A stretch of 64,000 bases of DNA, taken from NCBI GenBank assembly GCA_910578825.1, contig CAJTSB010000011.1, forward strand, positions 1 through 64,000, written 5' to 3'. This document shows, piece after piece, positions 16,198 to 25,555 of this stretch. Source of the stretch: an uncultured Lachnospiraceae bacterium (GTDB lineage Bacteria; Bacillota; Clostridia; Lachnospirales; Lachnospiraceae). Under the pieces are notes generated by a model. That model saw nothing but the letters and a program-made list of their open reading frames with translations, made no database searches and was not told the origin of the DNA. The position numbers and the translations under genes were made by a program. Every line of letters starts with the position of its first letter. The first letter of the stretch is position 1.

Positions 16198-17130
16198 TTA
16201 CTTGTGTATGACGGTTCCTGTTGTCCTCACACTATCGTCTCCGGATATATTTAACTTCGCAATCAAAACGCTGCGCACGGCAGAATTCCCGATAAACTCA
16301 ATGGCAGCCTCAATCTTAGGCAGCATCGTGCCCTCTTCAAACTGCCCCTCTGTAATATACCGTTTTGCCTGCGCTACCGTCATCTCGTCTATGGGCTGTT
16401 CATTCTCTTTTCCAAAATTCAGGCATACTTTTTCCACACCGGTAAGGATTACAAGACGCTCTGCCTCCACAAGCTCCGCCAGTTTCCCGGCTGCGGAATC
16501 CTTCTCAATTACCGCGCTTGCCCCTTGCAGTTTATTTTTCTGCGCCAGCACCGGTATCCCGCCCCCGCCGCAGGCAATGACAATCTGGTCGGCATCCAGA
16601 AGTGCGCGGATAGCGTCGATTTCTACCACGTCTACCGGTTTCGGAGCCGCCACGATCCGGCGGTACCCCTCCTCCGTCTTGAGCACATGGTTGCCTTTCT
16701 TCTCCTCAACCTCTGCCTCCTCTTCCGTCATCACGCGCCCGATCACTTTGGATGGATGATAGAACGCGTCATCATACGGGTCTACGGTCACCTGCGTCAA
16801 AATTGTAGAGACCGGCTTATAAATGCCACGGTTCAACAATTCCGTGCGAATAGCGTTTTGCAAATCATAGCCGATATATCCCTGGCTCATCGCAGAACAG
16901 ACGGACATCGGCGTTGCCGTATACTCCGGGTAAATCCGGCAGAATTCTGCCATTGCTGTGTGAATCATTCCCACCTGAGGTCCATTGCTGTGGGAAATTA
17001 CTACCTGATAATCATCTTTTATAAAATCGGCGACTGCCTTCGCCGTTTTTTTCGTCGCAAGTTTCTGCTCTGGCAGCGTTGTTCCCAACGCATCATGTCC
17101 CAGCGCTATCACGATTTTCTTCTTCCTCAT
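16198..17130 (-). CDS. arcC: Carbamate kinase
   Basis: A 310-aa amino-acid-kinase-fold enzyme that makes ATP from carbamoyl phosphate, normally in arginine, agmatine or purine breakdown. ALGHDALG at the N-terminus, SHSNGPQVG, SAMSQGYIGYDLQNAI, ACGGGGIPV, VIEKDSAA and LTGVEKV are typical. ATG 17130 follows GGAGG; the frame upstream of it (HTEHTEEFL) is not supported. No arginine deiminase or ornithine carbamoyltransferase gene is adjacent, so its carbamoyl-phosphate source lies elsewhere. The leader carries a perfect 10-bp hairpin (17164-17193) and a weak TTTTAA-17-TACAAT promoter upstream. Confidence 0.93.
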   Translation of the reverse strand: MRKKKIVIALGHDALGTTLPEQKLATKKTAKAVADFIKDDYQVVISHSNGPQVGMIHTAMAEFCRIYPEYTATPMSVCSAMSQGYIGYDLQNAIRTELLNRGIYKPVSTILTQVTVDPYDDAFYHPSKVIGRVMTEEEAEVEEKKGNHVLKTEEGYRRIVAAPKPVDVVEIDAIRALLDADQIVIACGGGGIPVLAQKNKLQGASAVIEKDSAAGKLAELVEAERLVILTGVEKVCLNFGKENEQPIDEMTVAQAKRYITEGQFEEGTMLPKIEAAIEFIGNSAVRSVLIAKLNISGDDSVRTTGTVIHK

Positions 17131-17163
17131 CAGAAATTCCTCCGTATGCTCCGTATGCATAGA

Positions 17164-17193
17164 ACGCCAATCCTGAGAATTCCGGATTGGCGT
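17164..17193. promoter_or_regulatory. Perfect hairpin in the arcC leader
   Basis: ACGCCAATCC (17164-17173) pairs with GGATTGGCGT (17184-17193) across a 10-nt loop. On the minus strand it ends about 33 nt before the arcC ATG and is not followed by a U-run, so it is not an obvious terminator. On the plus strand it is followed by CTTTACTTATTCTTT. It may be a leader stability or control element. Confidence 0.5.
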
Positions 17194-17282
17194 CTTTACT
17201 TATTCTTTCCTCAGGGCTTATTGTAACACACTTTCCCTGATTTTAAAAGAATAATTTCTTATTCTGTTTGGTTATTCTGTAC

Positions 17283-18908
17283 TTAATTATTCTTCTTTCC
17301 AAGTTTCACTGTAACGGTATTTTCTATCCACTCTCCATTCTGATTTGTCTGGAGTACAACCTCAACTTCCGTGCCAGCTGCATAATACTGCATGACATCG
17401 GAGAGACCCTCCATGGAGGTCACTTTTCTTCCGGCAAAGCTTGTAAGCACGTCACCTTTGCGGATTCCCGCCTGTTCTGCTGCACTGTTCTCTGCAACCA
17501 TCGTAATGTATACGCCTTCCGGCATTCCGAAACTGTCGGACAATTGTGAGGTCACGTCCTGCCCGCTCACGCCAAGATAAGAAGAATTCGACTCATCCAC
17601 AACCTCCTTAGAGATTAAATCGTTGATAATCGGCTCTGCGGCAGAAATCGGAATGGAGTAACCCATGCCTTCCACCTGCGTATCAGAATATTTCACGGAA
17701 TTGATGCCTACTACTTCTCCACTCATGTTCAGCAGCGCGCCGCCGCTGTTTCCAGGATTGATTGCCGCGTCCGTCTGAATCAAATCGTTCGTGATGGTGG
17801 CGCCTGTCGTCTGATCCTGTACAGTCACCTCACGATTCAATGCACTGACAACACCTGTCGTCACTGACTGACCGTAGCCAAGCGCATTTCCAATTGCGAC
17901 AACGCTCTGCCCTACCTTGATGCTATCAGAACTGCCCAGAGTAGCCACCTTAATCTTATCCATCGTATCGCTGGGAATATCCTTCACTTTAACAGACAAT
18001 ACAGCAAGATCCGTACTGGCGTCCGTCCCCTTAATCTCTGCTGCCACCTGCTGGTCATCAATAAAATTCACCGTCAACTGGCTGGAATCGGTAACCACAT
18101 GGTTGTTGGTGGCTACAAAAATCTCTTCATCCGTCTGTGCTATGATAATTCCGCTGCCCTCGCTTGGCGTCTCCTGTACATAAGTTCTTCCGAAGAAATC
18201 TGTCTCCCTCTGCTGGGACAGATTGGCAATGGAGACAATCGACGGCATAACATTCTCCACGACATCCGACACATCCGTTACGGTGGTCGCTGTACTCACT
18301 CCGGTAATCGGAAGGCTGCCACTGTTTACTGTACCGCTGGCGCCGGAAGAATTCTCGGTTTTCTCTGAGGTAACTGTCTTTGTCGAATCTTTTGTCGTGT
18401 ATCGGAATGCAAGACCCGTTCCATAAAATACAGTACCTGACACCAATCCAAACACCAAGGCAAGCGAGGCACATTTTGCCATCGTCATGCCGAACCCATG
18501 CTGTTTCTTCACCTTAGGCGTTTTTACCTTCTTTTCTTTCTTCTGATAGAAATTCTCCCGCTCCATCCGGGGCATCTGTTCTGCTGCCCCTGCGGAGAAT
18601 GCCTGACTGCCTTCCTGCGCGTTTTCATAACTGCCTGCCGTATAGGTCTGTCCGCCTTCCTGTGTGTTCTCATAATTTCCGGTCGTATGATTTCTCTGCG
18701 CGTTTGTGCTATTCTCTTCCTGTCTCTCGTAATAGTTCGGATTGCGCTCCTGGTTCTCCTGATTCACATAACTATAAGAATAAATGGAACCTGACGCTCC
18801 TGTGCTGCTCGGCACATGATTGCCTGTATTGTCCGTATTGTTCATCTGACTGTTTCCGTTCTCATTGTTTCTAAAAATATTTTCACCGTTATTGTAATTA
18901 TTTTCCAT
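17283..18908 (-). CDS. htrA: HtrA/DegP-type membrane serine protease with PDZ domain
   Basis: A 541-aa envelope quality-control protease. A long Asn/Gln/Glu/Tyr-rich cytoplasmic N-terminus (about residues 1-130) is followed by KKEKKVKTPKVKKQHG, one transmembrane helix (about 145-165) and a trypsin-like domain. Its triad is visible as His in ATNNHVVTD, Asp in DASTDLAVL and Ser in NPGNSGGAL. A C-terminal PDZ domain follows (GVYITMVAENSAAEQAGIRK). ATG 18908 is preceded by AAAGGAG; the frame open to 18968 has no site. The extended polar N-terminus is longer than in Bacillus HtrA. A nested inverted-repeat element lies about 120 bp upstream. Confidence 0.93.
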   Translation of the reverse strand: MENNYNNGENIFRNNENGNSQMNNTDNTGNHVPSSTGASGSIYSYSYVNQENQERNPNYYERQEENSTNAQRNHTTGNYENTQEGGQTYTAGSYENAQEGSQAFSAGAAEQMPRMERENFYQKKEKKVKTPKVKKQHGFGMTMAKCASLALVFGLVSGTVFYGTGLAFRYTTKDSTKTVTSEKTENSSGASGTVNSGSLPITGVSTATTVTDVSDVVENVMPSIVSIANLSQQRETDFFGRTYVQETPSEGSGIIIAQTDEEIFVATNNHVVTDSSQLTVNFIDDQQVAAEIKGTDASTDLAVLSVKVKDIPSDTMDKIKVATLGSSDSIKVGQSVVAIGNALGYGQSVTTGVVSALNREVTVQDQTTGATITNDLIQTDAAINPGNSGGALLNMSGEVVGINSVKYSDTQVEGMGYSIPISAAEPIINDLISKEVVDESNSSYLGVSGQDVTSQLSDSFGMPEGVYITMVAENSAAEQAGIRKGDVLTSFAGRKVTSMEGLSDVMQYYAAGTEVEVVLQTNQNGEWIENTVTVKLGKKNN

Positions 18909-19026
18909 AACAAATTGCTCCTTTCCTCTGCTGTCTTGTCTGTTTCTATTAAGCAGTTTACGGAACATTTGTGATAAATCTGTGTCTAATATTTTAAAAA
19001 AAAGTGTTTTTTAAATTTTCTGCACC

Positions 19027-19164
19027 ATTCCGCCTGTTAATTCCACGACAGCCTTATTTCAATAAACCTATAGAATACGGCTTAAAAATTCCCATAGGAA
19101 TTTTTAACAACAGTTTTCGCAATCATTTATGAAATAAGGCTGTTTTGCAACAAACAGGCGGAAT
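19027..19164. repeat. 138-bp nested palindromic element between glmS and htrA
   Basis: Three concentric perfect inverted repeats are present: ATTCCGCCTGTT (19027-19038) with AACAGGCGGAAT (19153-19164); ACAGCCTTATTTCA (19048-19061) with TGAAATAAGGCTGT (19130-19143); and TTAAAAATTCC (19082-19092) with GGAATTTTTAA (19097-19107). It follows the glmS stop by 12 bp and precedes htrA. It could be a MITE or a large terminator-like structure; there is no ORF. Confidence 0.8.
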
Positions 19165-19176
19165 AAGTTACACCTG

Positions 19177-21003
19177 TTATTCCACAGTCACCGATTTTGC
19201 CAGATTCCGCGGTTTATCCACATCACAGGCCTTGCCAACAGAGACATAGTAGCTGAACAACTGCAAGGGAATGATGGCAAGAGAGTTCGTAAACCAGCGG
19301 TTCGTCTGTGGAATATAAATTACATAATCCGCAGCTTTCTCAATCTCTGTATTGCCGGTATTGGTCACGGCAAGCACGAATGCCCCGCGGCTGGTCAGCT
19401 CTACAATATTGCTGATGGTCTTCTTATATAAATCCTCCTGCGTCAACACTGCCGCAACAAGCGTTCCCTCTTCAATCAGCGAAATTGTACCATGTTTCAA
19501 TTCCCCGGCTGCATATGCCTCGGAATGAATATAGGAAATCTCCTTCAGTTTCAGGGAACCCTCCATGGAAATTGCATAATCCACGCCGCGCCCTACAAAA
19601 AATACATCCTTCGCTGAAATATAGCGGTTGGCAAAATGCTGTATTTTCCCTTTATTGCTGAGGAGCATTTCAATCTGTTCCGGAAGTTTCTGCAAATCCT
19701 TAAGGCAAGATTTAATTTCTGCATCTGTCAACTGACCGCGCACCTGTGCAAACTTAATGGCAAGCAGATATTCCGCAATTAACTGCGCACTGTACGCCTT
19801 GGTGGTGGCAACGGCAATCTCCGGTCCCGCCCAGGTATACATCACCCGGTCTGCCTCCCTGGCAATGGAACTGCCCACAACATTGACAATGCCAAGAGTC
19901 TTGACGCCTCGTTTCTTCGCTTCACGCAGCGCCGCCAGCGAATCCGCCGTCTCTCCGGACTGGCTGATGATAATTACCAGGTCATTTTCTCCCAGAATCG
20001 GATTGCGGTAACGGAATTCAGAAGCAAGATCCACTTCCACCGGAATACGCGCCATTCCCTCAAACACATACTTGGCTGTCACACCTGTATGATACGCGGA
20101 ACCACAGGCCACAATGTGAATTTTGCCTATCGCGCGAATCTCCTCATCCGACATGCCAAGCTCTTCTATTTCTACGGTTCCGCCTTTAATCCTTGGGCTT
20201 AACGTATCACGCACCGTCTGCGGCTGCTCGTACATTTCCTTCAACATGAAATGCTCATAACCGCCTTTTTCCGCTGCATTGATATCCCAGTCAATCGTAG
20301 ACGACTCCTTTGAAATTTCCTCACCGTCCACATTATAAAAAGAAATCGACTCATCCGATAATACGGCAATCTCCTCGTTTTGAATAAAATATACATTGCG
20401 CGTATATTTTAAGACTGCCGGCACATCGGAGGCGATCAGATTCCCATCTTTTCCGCGACCTACGATCAAAGGACTGTCCTTGCGCACTGCATACAGCAGA
20501 CCCGGATGCACCTTGAACATGATACCTAAAGCATAAGAACCCTCCACGCGATGCATCACCTTGGTAATCGTCTCTATCGGATCACCTTTATAGTAGTAAT
20601 CCAACAGATGCGCCACGACCTCCGTATCCGTATCCGAAACGAACACATATCCTTTTCCTTCCAGATATTTCTTCAATTTCTGATAATTTTCGATAATTCC
20701 ATTGTGCACAACCGCTATGGTCTCATCCGAATTAAAATGCGGATGCGCATTGCTGTTGGAGGGTGCGCCATGGGTCGCCCAGCGGGTATGCCCAATCCCG
20801 GAAACACCCGGCATGGTATCCCCATAATGGGTCAGCTCACTGAGTACCTTCAATCGTCCGGTTGCTTTCTGTACCTGAATCTTCTCTCCATCAAAGATCG
20901 CAATTCCCGCGGAATCGTATCCTCTGTATTCCAATTTTGACAGACCGTCCAATAAAACAGGCGCCGCCTGCGATTGCCCGATATAGCCTACTATTCCACA
21001 CAT
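19177..21003 (-). CDS. glmS: Glutamine--fructose-6-phosphate aminotransferase (isomerizing)
   Basis: A 608-aa enzyme making glucosamine-6-phosphate, the entry to peptidoglycan and amino-sugar synthesis. It has N-terminal nucleophile Cys2 (MCGIVGYIGQ), glutaminase motifs GHTRWATHG and VVHNGIIENY, two SIS domains (CGSAYHTGVTAKY, ISQSGETADSLAAL, GRGVDYAISMEGSLKLKEIS) and the C-terminal PRNLAKSVTVE that closes the active site. GGAGG is 6 nt ahead of the ATG. It is 92 nt downstream of an LCP protein gene and may extend the surface-polysaccharide operon. That gap is too short for a glmS ribozyme and none is visible. Confidence 0.97.
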   Translation of the reverse strand: MCGIVGYIGQSQAAPVLLDGLSKLEYRGYDSAGIAIFDGEKIQVQKATGRLKVLSELTHYGDTMPGVSGIGHTRWATHGAPSNSNAHPHFNSDETIAVVHNGIIENYQKLKKYLEGKGYVFVSDTDTEVVAHLLDYYYKGDPIETITKVMHRVEGSYALGIMFKVHPGLLYAVRKDSPLIVGRGKDGNLIASDVPAVLKYTRNVYFIQNEEIAVLSDESISFYNVDGEEISKESSTIDWDINAAEKGGYEHFMLKEMYEQPQTVRDTLSPRIKGGTVEIEELGMSDEEIRAIGKIHIVACGSAYHTGVTAKYVFEGMARIPVEVDLASEFRYRNPILGENDLVIIISQSGETADSLAALREAKKRGVKTLGIVNVVGSSIAREADRVMYTWAGPEIAVATTKAYSAQLIAEYLLAIKFAQVRGQLTDAEIKSCLKDLQKLPEQIEMLLSNKGKIQHFANRYISAKDVFFVGRGVDYAISMEGSLKLKEISYIHSEAYAAGELKHGTISLIEEGTLVAAVLTQEDLYKKTISNIVELTSRGAFVLAVTNTGNTEIEKAADYVIYIPQTNRWFTNSLAIIPLQLFSYYVSVGKACDVDKPRNLAKSVTVE

Positions 21004-21095
21004 ATGATTTCCTCCAATCTGTGCACTGTTCCTTACTTCCGTTCACATTCAACAACTGCTGTTATCCCATACGGACTCACGTTCTTCCATTGCTG

Positions 21096-22217
21096 TTATT
21101 CACTGCCTTCCGCCGTCACGCCGGTTCGGTAGACAATCTCATCACTGATGCCCTGCACGCTGTCCGTCACAATATAGCCAGTCGTTCCATACAAAAAGTC
21201 ATGAAGCTGTTTTACATTGGATGCCAGGTCTTTGGGAATTACACAGTCTGCATCGGCTTTCTGATAAGAAATCGAAACCACCTCATTGCGCAGCTCCGAA
21301 GGAAATCCCTGACTCTCTCCCAACTTATAATTAAATGCATCCATAGCCATTGCTATCAGCTCTGATTTTCCAAGACTTGTCTTGATTTTAGGGAAAACAG
21401 CATCAATCAGGTCGTTGATTGTCCCCACATTTGATTTTAACGCTTTTTCTACCATTTTATTCACGACAAGCCGCTGACGTTCCGTTCTCTTAAAGTCATC
21501 CCCCGCCGTATAGCGGATTCTGCCATAAGAAACTGCCTGTACGCCGTTCAGGTTATAGGTTCCGCCTCCCGGAAGCGGGTCATAAGATTTCCCGGTCACC
21601 TCGGAGGTTTCAATGCAGTAGTTATTCAGATGAACGCATTCTTCCTCTGTAACTTCGATTTCTACGCCGCCCAAAATATCCACGGCCTCCGCCACGGCGT
21701 CAAAGTCAAATGATACATATTCCTTAATATCAAGGTCAAGATTTGTATTCAGCATCCGCACCGCCTGCTCGGCGCCTCCCACCGCATACGCTGCGTTCGC
21801 CTTGCTGTATGCACCCGGATTATCCAAATCCGCCATTTTCAGGAAGGTATCACGGTACACGGATACCAGCCGGACTTCCTTCGTATCCTTATCAATCCTT
21901 GCCAGCATAATCACATCGGTATTACCGCTGCCATAGGAATTGGAATCACGGTTATCCAGACCGAACAGCGCAATCGTCGTATAATCACCGAGTACATCGC
22001 GTGTCTCTTTCGTAAGTTCCTCATTCACGACATCCTTCGCCTGAAAATTCTTATCTGTATTAATCTTGTCCATCTTTGCATTTGTCCAAATCCAGAGCAA
22101 TGCTCCGCACAACACAAAAAGCTCCACGCATACCAGAATAATCTTCCGCCTGCGCCGTCTCGCTCTCCTGGCTCTTGCCGCCGCGCTCTTTGCCTGCCCA
22201 CTCGTTTTCTTTGCCAT
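21096..22217 (-). CDS. LytR-CpsA-Psr (LCP) family glycopolymer ligase
   Basis: A 373-aa membrane protein. A very basic cytoplasmic tail (RARRARRRRRK, residues 15-25) precedes one transmembrane helix (about 26-44) and the extracellular LCP domain. Conserved Asp/Arg motifs are visible: FGLDNRDSNSYGSGNTDVIM, VYRDTFL, KANAAYAVGG, DILGGVEIEV, GRIRYTAGDDFKRTERQR. LCP proteins transfer undecaprenyl-linked glycopolymers to peptidoglycan. It closes the glycosyltransferase cluster upstream (75-nt gap), fitting attachment of the polymer made there. A paralogue lies at 35380-36453. Confidence 0.93.
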   Translation of the reverse strand: MAKKTSGQAKSAAARARRARRRRRKIILVCVELFVLCGALLWIWTNAKMDKINTDKNFQAKDVVNEELTKETRDVLGDYTTIALFGLDNRDSNSYGSGNTDVIMLARIDKDTKEVRLVSVYRDTFLKMADLDNPGAYSKANAAYAVGGAEQAVRMLNTNLDLDIKEYVSFDFDAVAEAVDILGGVEIEVTEEECVHLNNYCIETSEVTGKSYDPLPGGGTYNLNGVQAVSYGRIRYTAGDDFKRTERQRLVVNKMVEKALKSNVGTINDLIDAVFPKIKTSLGKSELIAMAMDAFNYKLGESQGFPSELRNEVVSISYQKADADCVIPKDLASNVKQLHDFLYGTTGYIVTDSVQGISDEIVYRTGVTAEGSE

Positions 22218-22292
22218 ACTTTCACCCTGCCCGTTTTATTTCTTATCACCTGATACACTTACGAATTATCTTATAATATTTCCTGCCATTTA

Positions 22293-23105
22293 TCAACTGT
22301 CATTTTTCTTGAATTTTACTGAATTCTTTTCCTTTTTCTGGCGATTCTGCAATATTCTCGCAAGAAAAAAACACAAAAAAACAACTCTGTTTCTCGCCAT
22401 TCTGACAAGCCCGTAATGCTCCATAGCAGAATTGTTTGCGCCATGCCTGCGGTACAAAAGCAGCGCATCCGGCAGAAAATAGGATTTCCCCATATAATAA
22501 TCCCCCAAAATGCCAATCCACTGATCGTGCATTTCTATCTGCGCCGGAATCGGAAGGATTGCCGAAAGCAGTTCCCGGCGAAACGCCATACAGCAGCCAA
22601 TATAACTGTTTTTTATGATATTTTTCACAACACCCGCGCCCGCATTTCGAAATGCAAAAAACGACTCCATCTGTATCCCTGTTTCGTTCTCACCTGCAAA
22701 CACCCGGGCGTCATGAATCACCACAGCCGCCTTTTGGCTCTCAAATGCCCGCAAGACTTTTTTCACTTTCCCATCCACCCAGATATCGTCCTGGTCTGCC
22801 AGAAAAATATAGCGCCCTCTGGCACTTTTCAACAGATGTTCCACATTTTTCTTAATGCCTTGCTCCGGCCCCTTAAGCAAACAAATCCGACTGTCCGATT
22901 CCCGATATTCCTGCAGCAGAGCCAATGTTCCATCCGTAGATCCGTCATCCGAAATCACCAGCTCGTCCTTGTCTGTGAGCTGGCCTAAAATGGAATCCAG
23001 CTGTCGCCTCAGATATACCTCCCCGTTATAGGTTGGCATGACCACGGAAATTCTTATATTTGCATTCCTCACAGCTGCAGATTCTGACTTTTCTTCCTTC
23101 TTCAC
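22293..23105 (-). CDS. GT2 family glycosyltransferase
   Basis: A 270-codon GT-A enzyme. VVMPTYNGEVYLRRQLDSIL near the N-terminus, DELVISDDGSTDGT (nucleotide-binding Asp), FLADQDDIW as the DXD-like motif, and MHDQWIGILGDYYMGK with LLLYRRHGANNS as acceptor-side elements. This resembles rhamnosyl- or WbbL/RfbF-type enzymes of surface polysaccharide assembly. GTG 23105 is chosen: it overlaps the upstream TGA as GTGA and GGGGGTGGA lies 7 nt before. The upstream in-frame ATG 23123 has only a weak site. Sugar donor is unknown. Confidence 0.85.
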   Translation of the reverse strand: MKKEEKSESAAVRNANIRISVVMPTYNGEVYLRRQLDSILGQLTDKDELVISDDGSTDGTLALLQEYRESDSRICLLKGPEQGIKKNVEHLLKSARGRYIFLADQDDIWVDGKVKKVLRAFESQKAAVVIHDARVFAGENETGIQMESFFAFRNAGAGVVKNIIKNSYIGCCMAFRRELLSAILPIPAQIEMHDQWIGILGDYYMGKSYFLPDALLLYRRHGANNSAMEHYGLVRMARNRVVFLCFFLARILQNRQKKEKNSVKFKKNDS

Positions 23106-23866
23106 CACAATTTCCACCCCCATTTTCCAAAATAACGGATCATGGACGCGATATGCATCCGCAATAGTTTGAAATTTTTGTGTGAGCCACGCTCCCATTT
23201 ATGAACCACCGCCGTATCCGGACAGTACCACAGACTGCTCCTCTCATTTACCCGCCGGCAGAGGTCCACATCCTCCATATACATGAAATAACGCCTGTCA
23301 AACCCGCCCATCTCTCGAAACAGATCGGTGCGTATGACAAGAAAACTGCCCTGCGCAACGGGAACCGGAAATGGTTTCCCATAATCCATATCCTGCATTG
23401 TATGATAATGTTGCCTCCCCTTAAAATGTGAGGAAAAAAACATACGGATTGCCATATCCGCTACGGTCAGCTCACGCCGGTATACCGCTTGCAGATTTCC
23501 CTCCTCATCAAGCAAACGCGGCACCACCATGCCGGCTTTTGACTCTTCCAGAAATGAGCGTAAAATGGAAAAGCTGTCTTCTCTCAGAAGAATATCAGGA
23601 TTTACAATCGCGTGATACTTTGAATCCAGCCTGGGTAAGACATAATTATGTCCACCTCCAAATCCTAAATTCGCGCCTGGATTCTCGTAAATTACATCCC
23701 CATATTCCTCTGCCAGTGAAGACAGCTCATTTTCATTCGTACTGTTATCTACAATATATATCTTCCTGGAAATCTCATGCGCGGTATGCTCTTCAATGGA
23801 ACGCACCGCATTTCTTACATCTGTTTCATTGTTGAATGCCACAATCGTGATTGAAAACTCTGTCAT
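23102..23866 (-). CDS. GT2 family glycosyltransferase (rhamnosyltransferase-like)
   Basis: A 254-aa GT-A enzyme. FSITIVAFNNETDVRNAVRS, then YIVDNSTNENEL, NPGANLGFGGGHNYVL, NPDILLREDSFS (DXD region) and YFMYMEDVDLCRRV are the standard signature of dTDP-rhamnose-type transferases such as WbbL. ATG 23866 overlaps the stop of the sugar transferase gene by 4 nt (ATGA), and its own stop overlaps the next gene's GTG, so three genes are translationally chained. It should extend the lipid-linked sugar begun by the polyprenyl-phosphate transferase. Confidence 0.9.
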   Translation of the reverse strand: MTEFSITIVAFNNETDVRNAVRSIEEHTAHEISRKIYIVDNSTNENELSSLAEEYGDVIYENPGANLGFGGGHNYVLPRLDSKYHAIVNPDILLREDSFSILRSFLEESKAGMVVPRLLDEEGNLQAVYRRELTVADMAIRMFFSSHFKGRQHYHTMQDMDYGKPFPVPVAQGSFLVIRTDLFREMGGFDRRYFMYMEDVDLCRRVNERSSLWYCPDTAVVHKWERGSHKNFKLLRMHIASMIRYFGKWGWKLW

Positions 23867-25278
23867 GTCGATCCTTTTCCTGTCAGCACTACACCCACGG
23901 TACGTAACAGAATCCGCAAATCCATGCCCAGTGACCAATTTGAAATATACTGGGTGTCAAGCGCAACAATTTCCTCAAAATCCTTAATATCACTTCTGCC
24001 GCTGACCTGCCACATACCGGTCAAACCCGGACGTATCCCAAGCCTTGCCCTGTGGTGGAGCTCATACTGCTCGAATTCATCTTCCGTCGGAGGTCTTGTC
24101 CCAACAAGGCTCATATCGCCTTTGAGTACGTTCAAAAACTGCGGAAGTTCATCAATCGAAAATTTACGCATGAATTTGCCTACGCCAAATATGCGCGGGT
24201 CTTCCTCCATCTTGAACATCAGACCTTCCATTTCGTTCTTATCCATAAGATCCTTCTTCATGTCGTCCGCTCCCACAACCATTGTCCGGAACTTATAGAA
24301 CTTAAACCTTCTCCCGTTTTTTCCTATTCTGGTCTGCGCGTAAAATACCGGTCCCGGCGATTGAATCTTGATTATAGGTGCAAAAATCAACCACGCAATC
24401 CCTGTCAGGAGCAAACCAATCAGACTGCCTGTGATATCCATCGTCCGTTTGAGAATGACCTGTCGGTTGGTGGCAATCTTCATGCTGGTTGTCAAAACCA
24501 GATATTTCCCGTAATGCTCGACAAGCTTATTCGGCATCAGCCGGGATTCCCGCACAAGATTAAAATGCACCGTCAGCCCCAGCTCTATCAGCTCATTGGC
24601 CAACGCCTCGCTGCTCTCACGCGTATTTCCATTGATAAACACTTCATCCACCACATTAACGCGCACATATTCCAGAAAACCGTCTGCCGACGTTACAACC
24701 GGAACTCCGCAAATCTCTTCTCCAGTCCGGTCTGCATCCACAATCACAACGCCGATTACTTCAAATTCCTTATACCGGTTGCGCTGAAAATCAGAAACAC
24801 ATTGCTCCGCGTACCGCTCCTCCGTGACAACCACCATCTTGGAAAATTTCTTCCCGCGTATCATGCGCTGACGGATATAGATTTTCCACAGGCACCTGGT
24901 AAAGTATACCACGACAATAGACGTTGCCCAGAATACAAGGATGACCTGCCTGGAATAAATCTCTGACTGCTTGGTTCCCCATACATAGACGGTAATCCCT
25001 GCAAACACAGTGCTGCAATGCATGATGACCGCTTTCAGCTCCTGAAGCCTGTTTCTTCGCAGGATTCCCGTATACGCCTCCATGAGGAAAACCACACAGA
25101 AATCCACCAGAAAAAGCACAATTGCCAGACGTGTGTAATATTCACTCATGCCTGGTATATTATAAAGATTTCCCAGCCTGATTAAACAGGAAAGGTAAAA
25201 TGTCACTTCAAGGCTGAGTAAATCCAGAATCAAAAAATCCAGATGTTTTACCCAGCTTTTTTTCTGTTTTCTATACAT
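23863..25278 (-). CDS. Polyprenyl-phosphate sugar transferase (initiating, WbaP/EpsE type)
   Basis: A 471-aa membrane enzyme that loads the first sugar-phosphate onto undecaprenyl phosphate. There are about four N-terminal transmembrane helices, a soluble nucleotide-binding-like domain (VVVTEERYAEQCV; GVVIVDADRTGEEICGVPVV) and another membrane helix (ITGSLIGLLLTGIAWLIFAP). The C-terminal catalytic domain has RRFKFYKFRTMVVGAD, FSIDELPQFLNVLKGDMSLV, GTRPP and RPGLTGMWQVSGRSD. ATG 25278 follows GAGGA with 8-nt spacing. GTG 25320 overlaps the zinc-ribbon stop but has no good site; either is possible. It heads the polymer-assembly chain. Confidence 0.92.
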   Translation of the reverse strand: MYRKQKKSWVKHLDFLILDLLSLEVTFYLSCLIRLGNLYNIPGMSEYYTRLAIVLFLVDFCVVFLMEAYTGILRRNRLQELKAVIMHCSTVFAGITVYVWGTKQSEIYSRQVILVFWATSIVVVYFTRCLWKIYIRQRMIRGKKFSKMVVVTEERYAEQCVSDFQRNRYKEFEVIGVVIVDADRTGEEICGVPVVTSADGFLEYVRVNVVDEVFINGNTRESSEALANELIELGLTVHFNLVRESRLMPNKLVEHYGKYLVLTTSMKIATNRQVILKRTMDITGSLIGLLLTGIAWLIFAPIIKIQSPGPVFYAQTRIGKNGRRFKFYKFRTMVVGADDMKKDLMDKNEMEGLMFKMEEDPRIFGVGKFMRKFSIDELPQFLNVLKGDMSLVGTRPPTEDEFEQYELHHRARLGIRPGLTGMWQVSGRSDIKDFEEIVALDTQYISNWSLGMDLRILLRTVGVVLTGKGST

Positions 25279-25316
25279 AAGCACATTCCTCGAAACGTAA
25301 TCACAATTACGGACGC

Positions 25317-25517
25317 TCACACAGAAGTGCGATTCCGTATGTAAAGCCAGCTCTCAGAGTAATCTTTCCTCTGCTGCTCGTCCATCTCTGTATATTGTGT
25401 AAAACTCAGTTTGGAGGGAATCATCTGTGTTCCTCCGCATTTATGGCAAAATACTTCTTTTCTACGTGATACCGTTGTAATACCGCCGCATTTCGGGCAT
25501 ATAAATACTTTCATCAT
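25317..25517 (-). CDS. 66-aa zinc-ribbon protein in the polysaccharide cluster
   Basis: A very small cytoplasmic protein with one four-Cys zinc ribbon, CPKCGG (from residue 7) and CHKCGG (from residue 24), followed by a polar helix-forming tail (YTEMDEQQRKDYSESWLY). GAGAAGAGA precedes the ATG and a promoter with 17-nt spacing lies upstream. It is the first gene of the run leading to the sugar transferase and two GT2 genes. I do not recognise a named family. A regulatory or chaperone role for the membrane transferase is only a guess from position. Confidence 0.75.
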   Translation of the reverse strand: MMKVFICPKCGGITTVSRRKEVFCHKCGGTQMIPSKLSFTQYTEMDEQQRKDYSESWLYIRNRTSV

Positions 25518-25555
25518 ATGTCTCTTCTCACATCCAACTCTATTATGATTTCTTC

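Noticed and set aside
21004..21095. Possible glmS ribozyme upstream of glmS
   Set aside because: The gap to the upstream stop is only 92 nt and shows no conserved ribozyme core, so there is no room for it.
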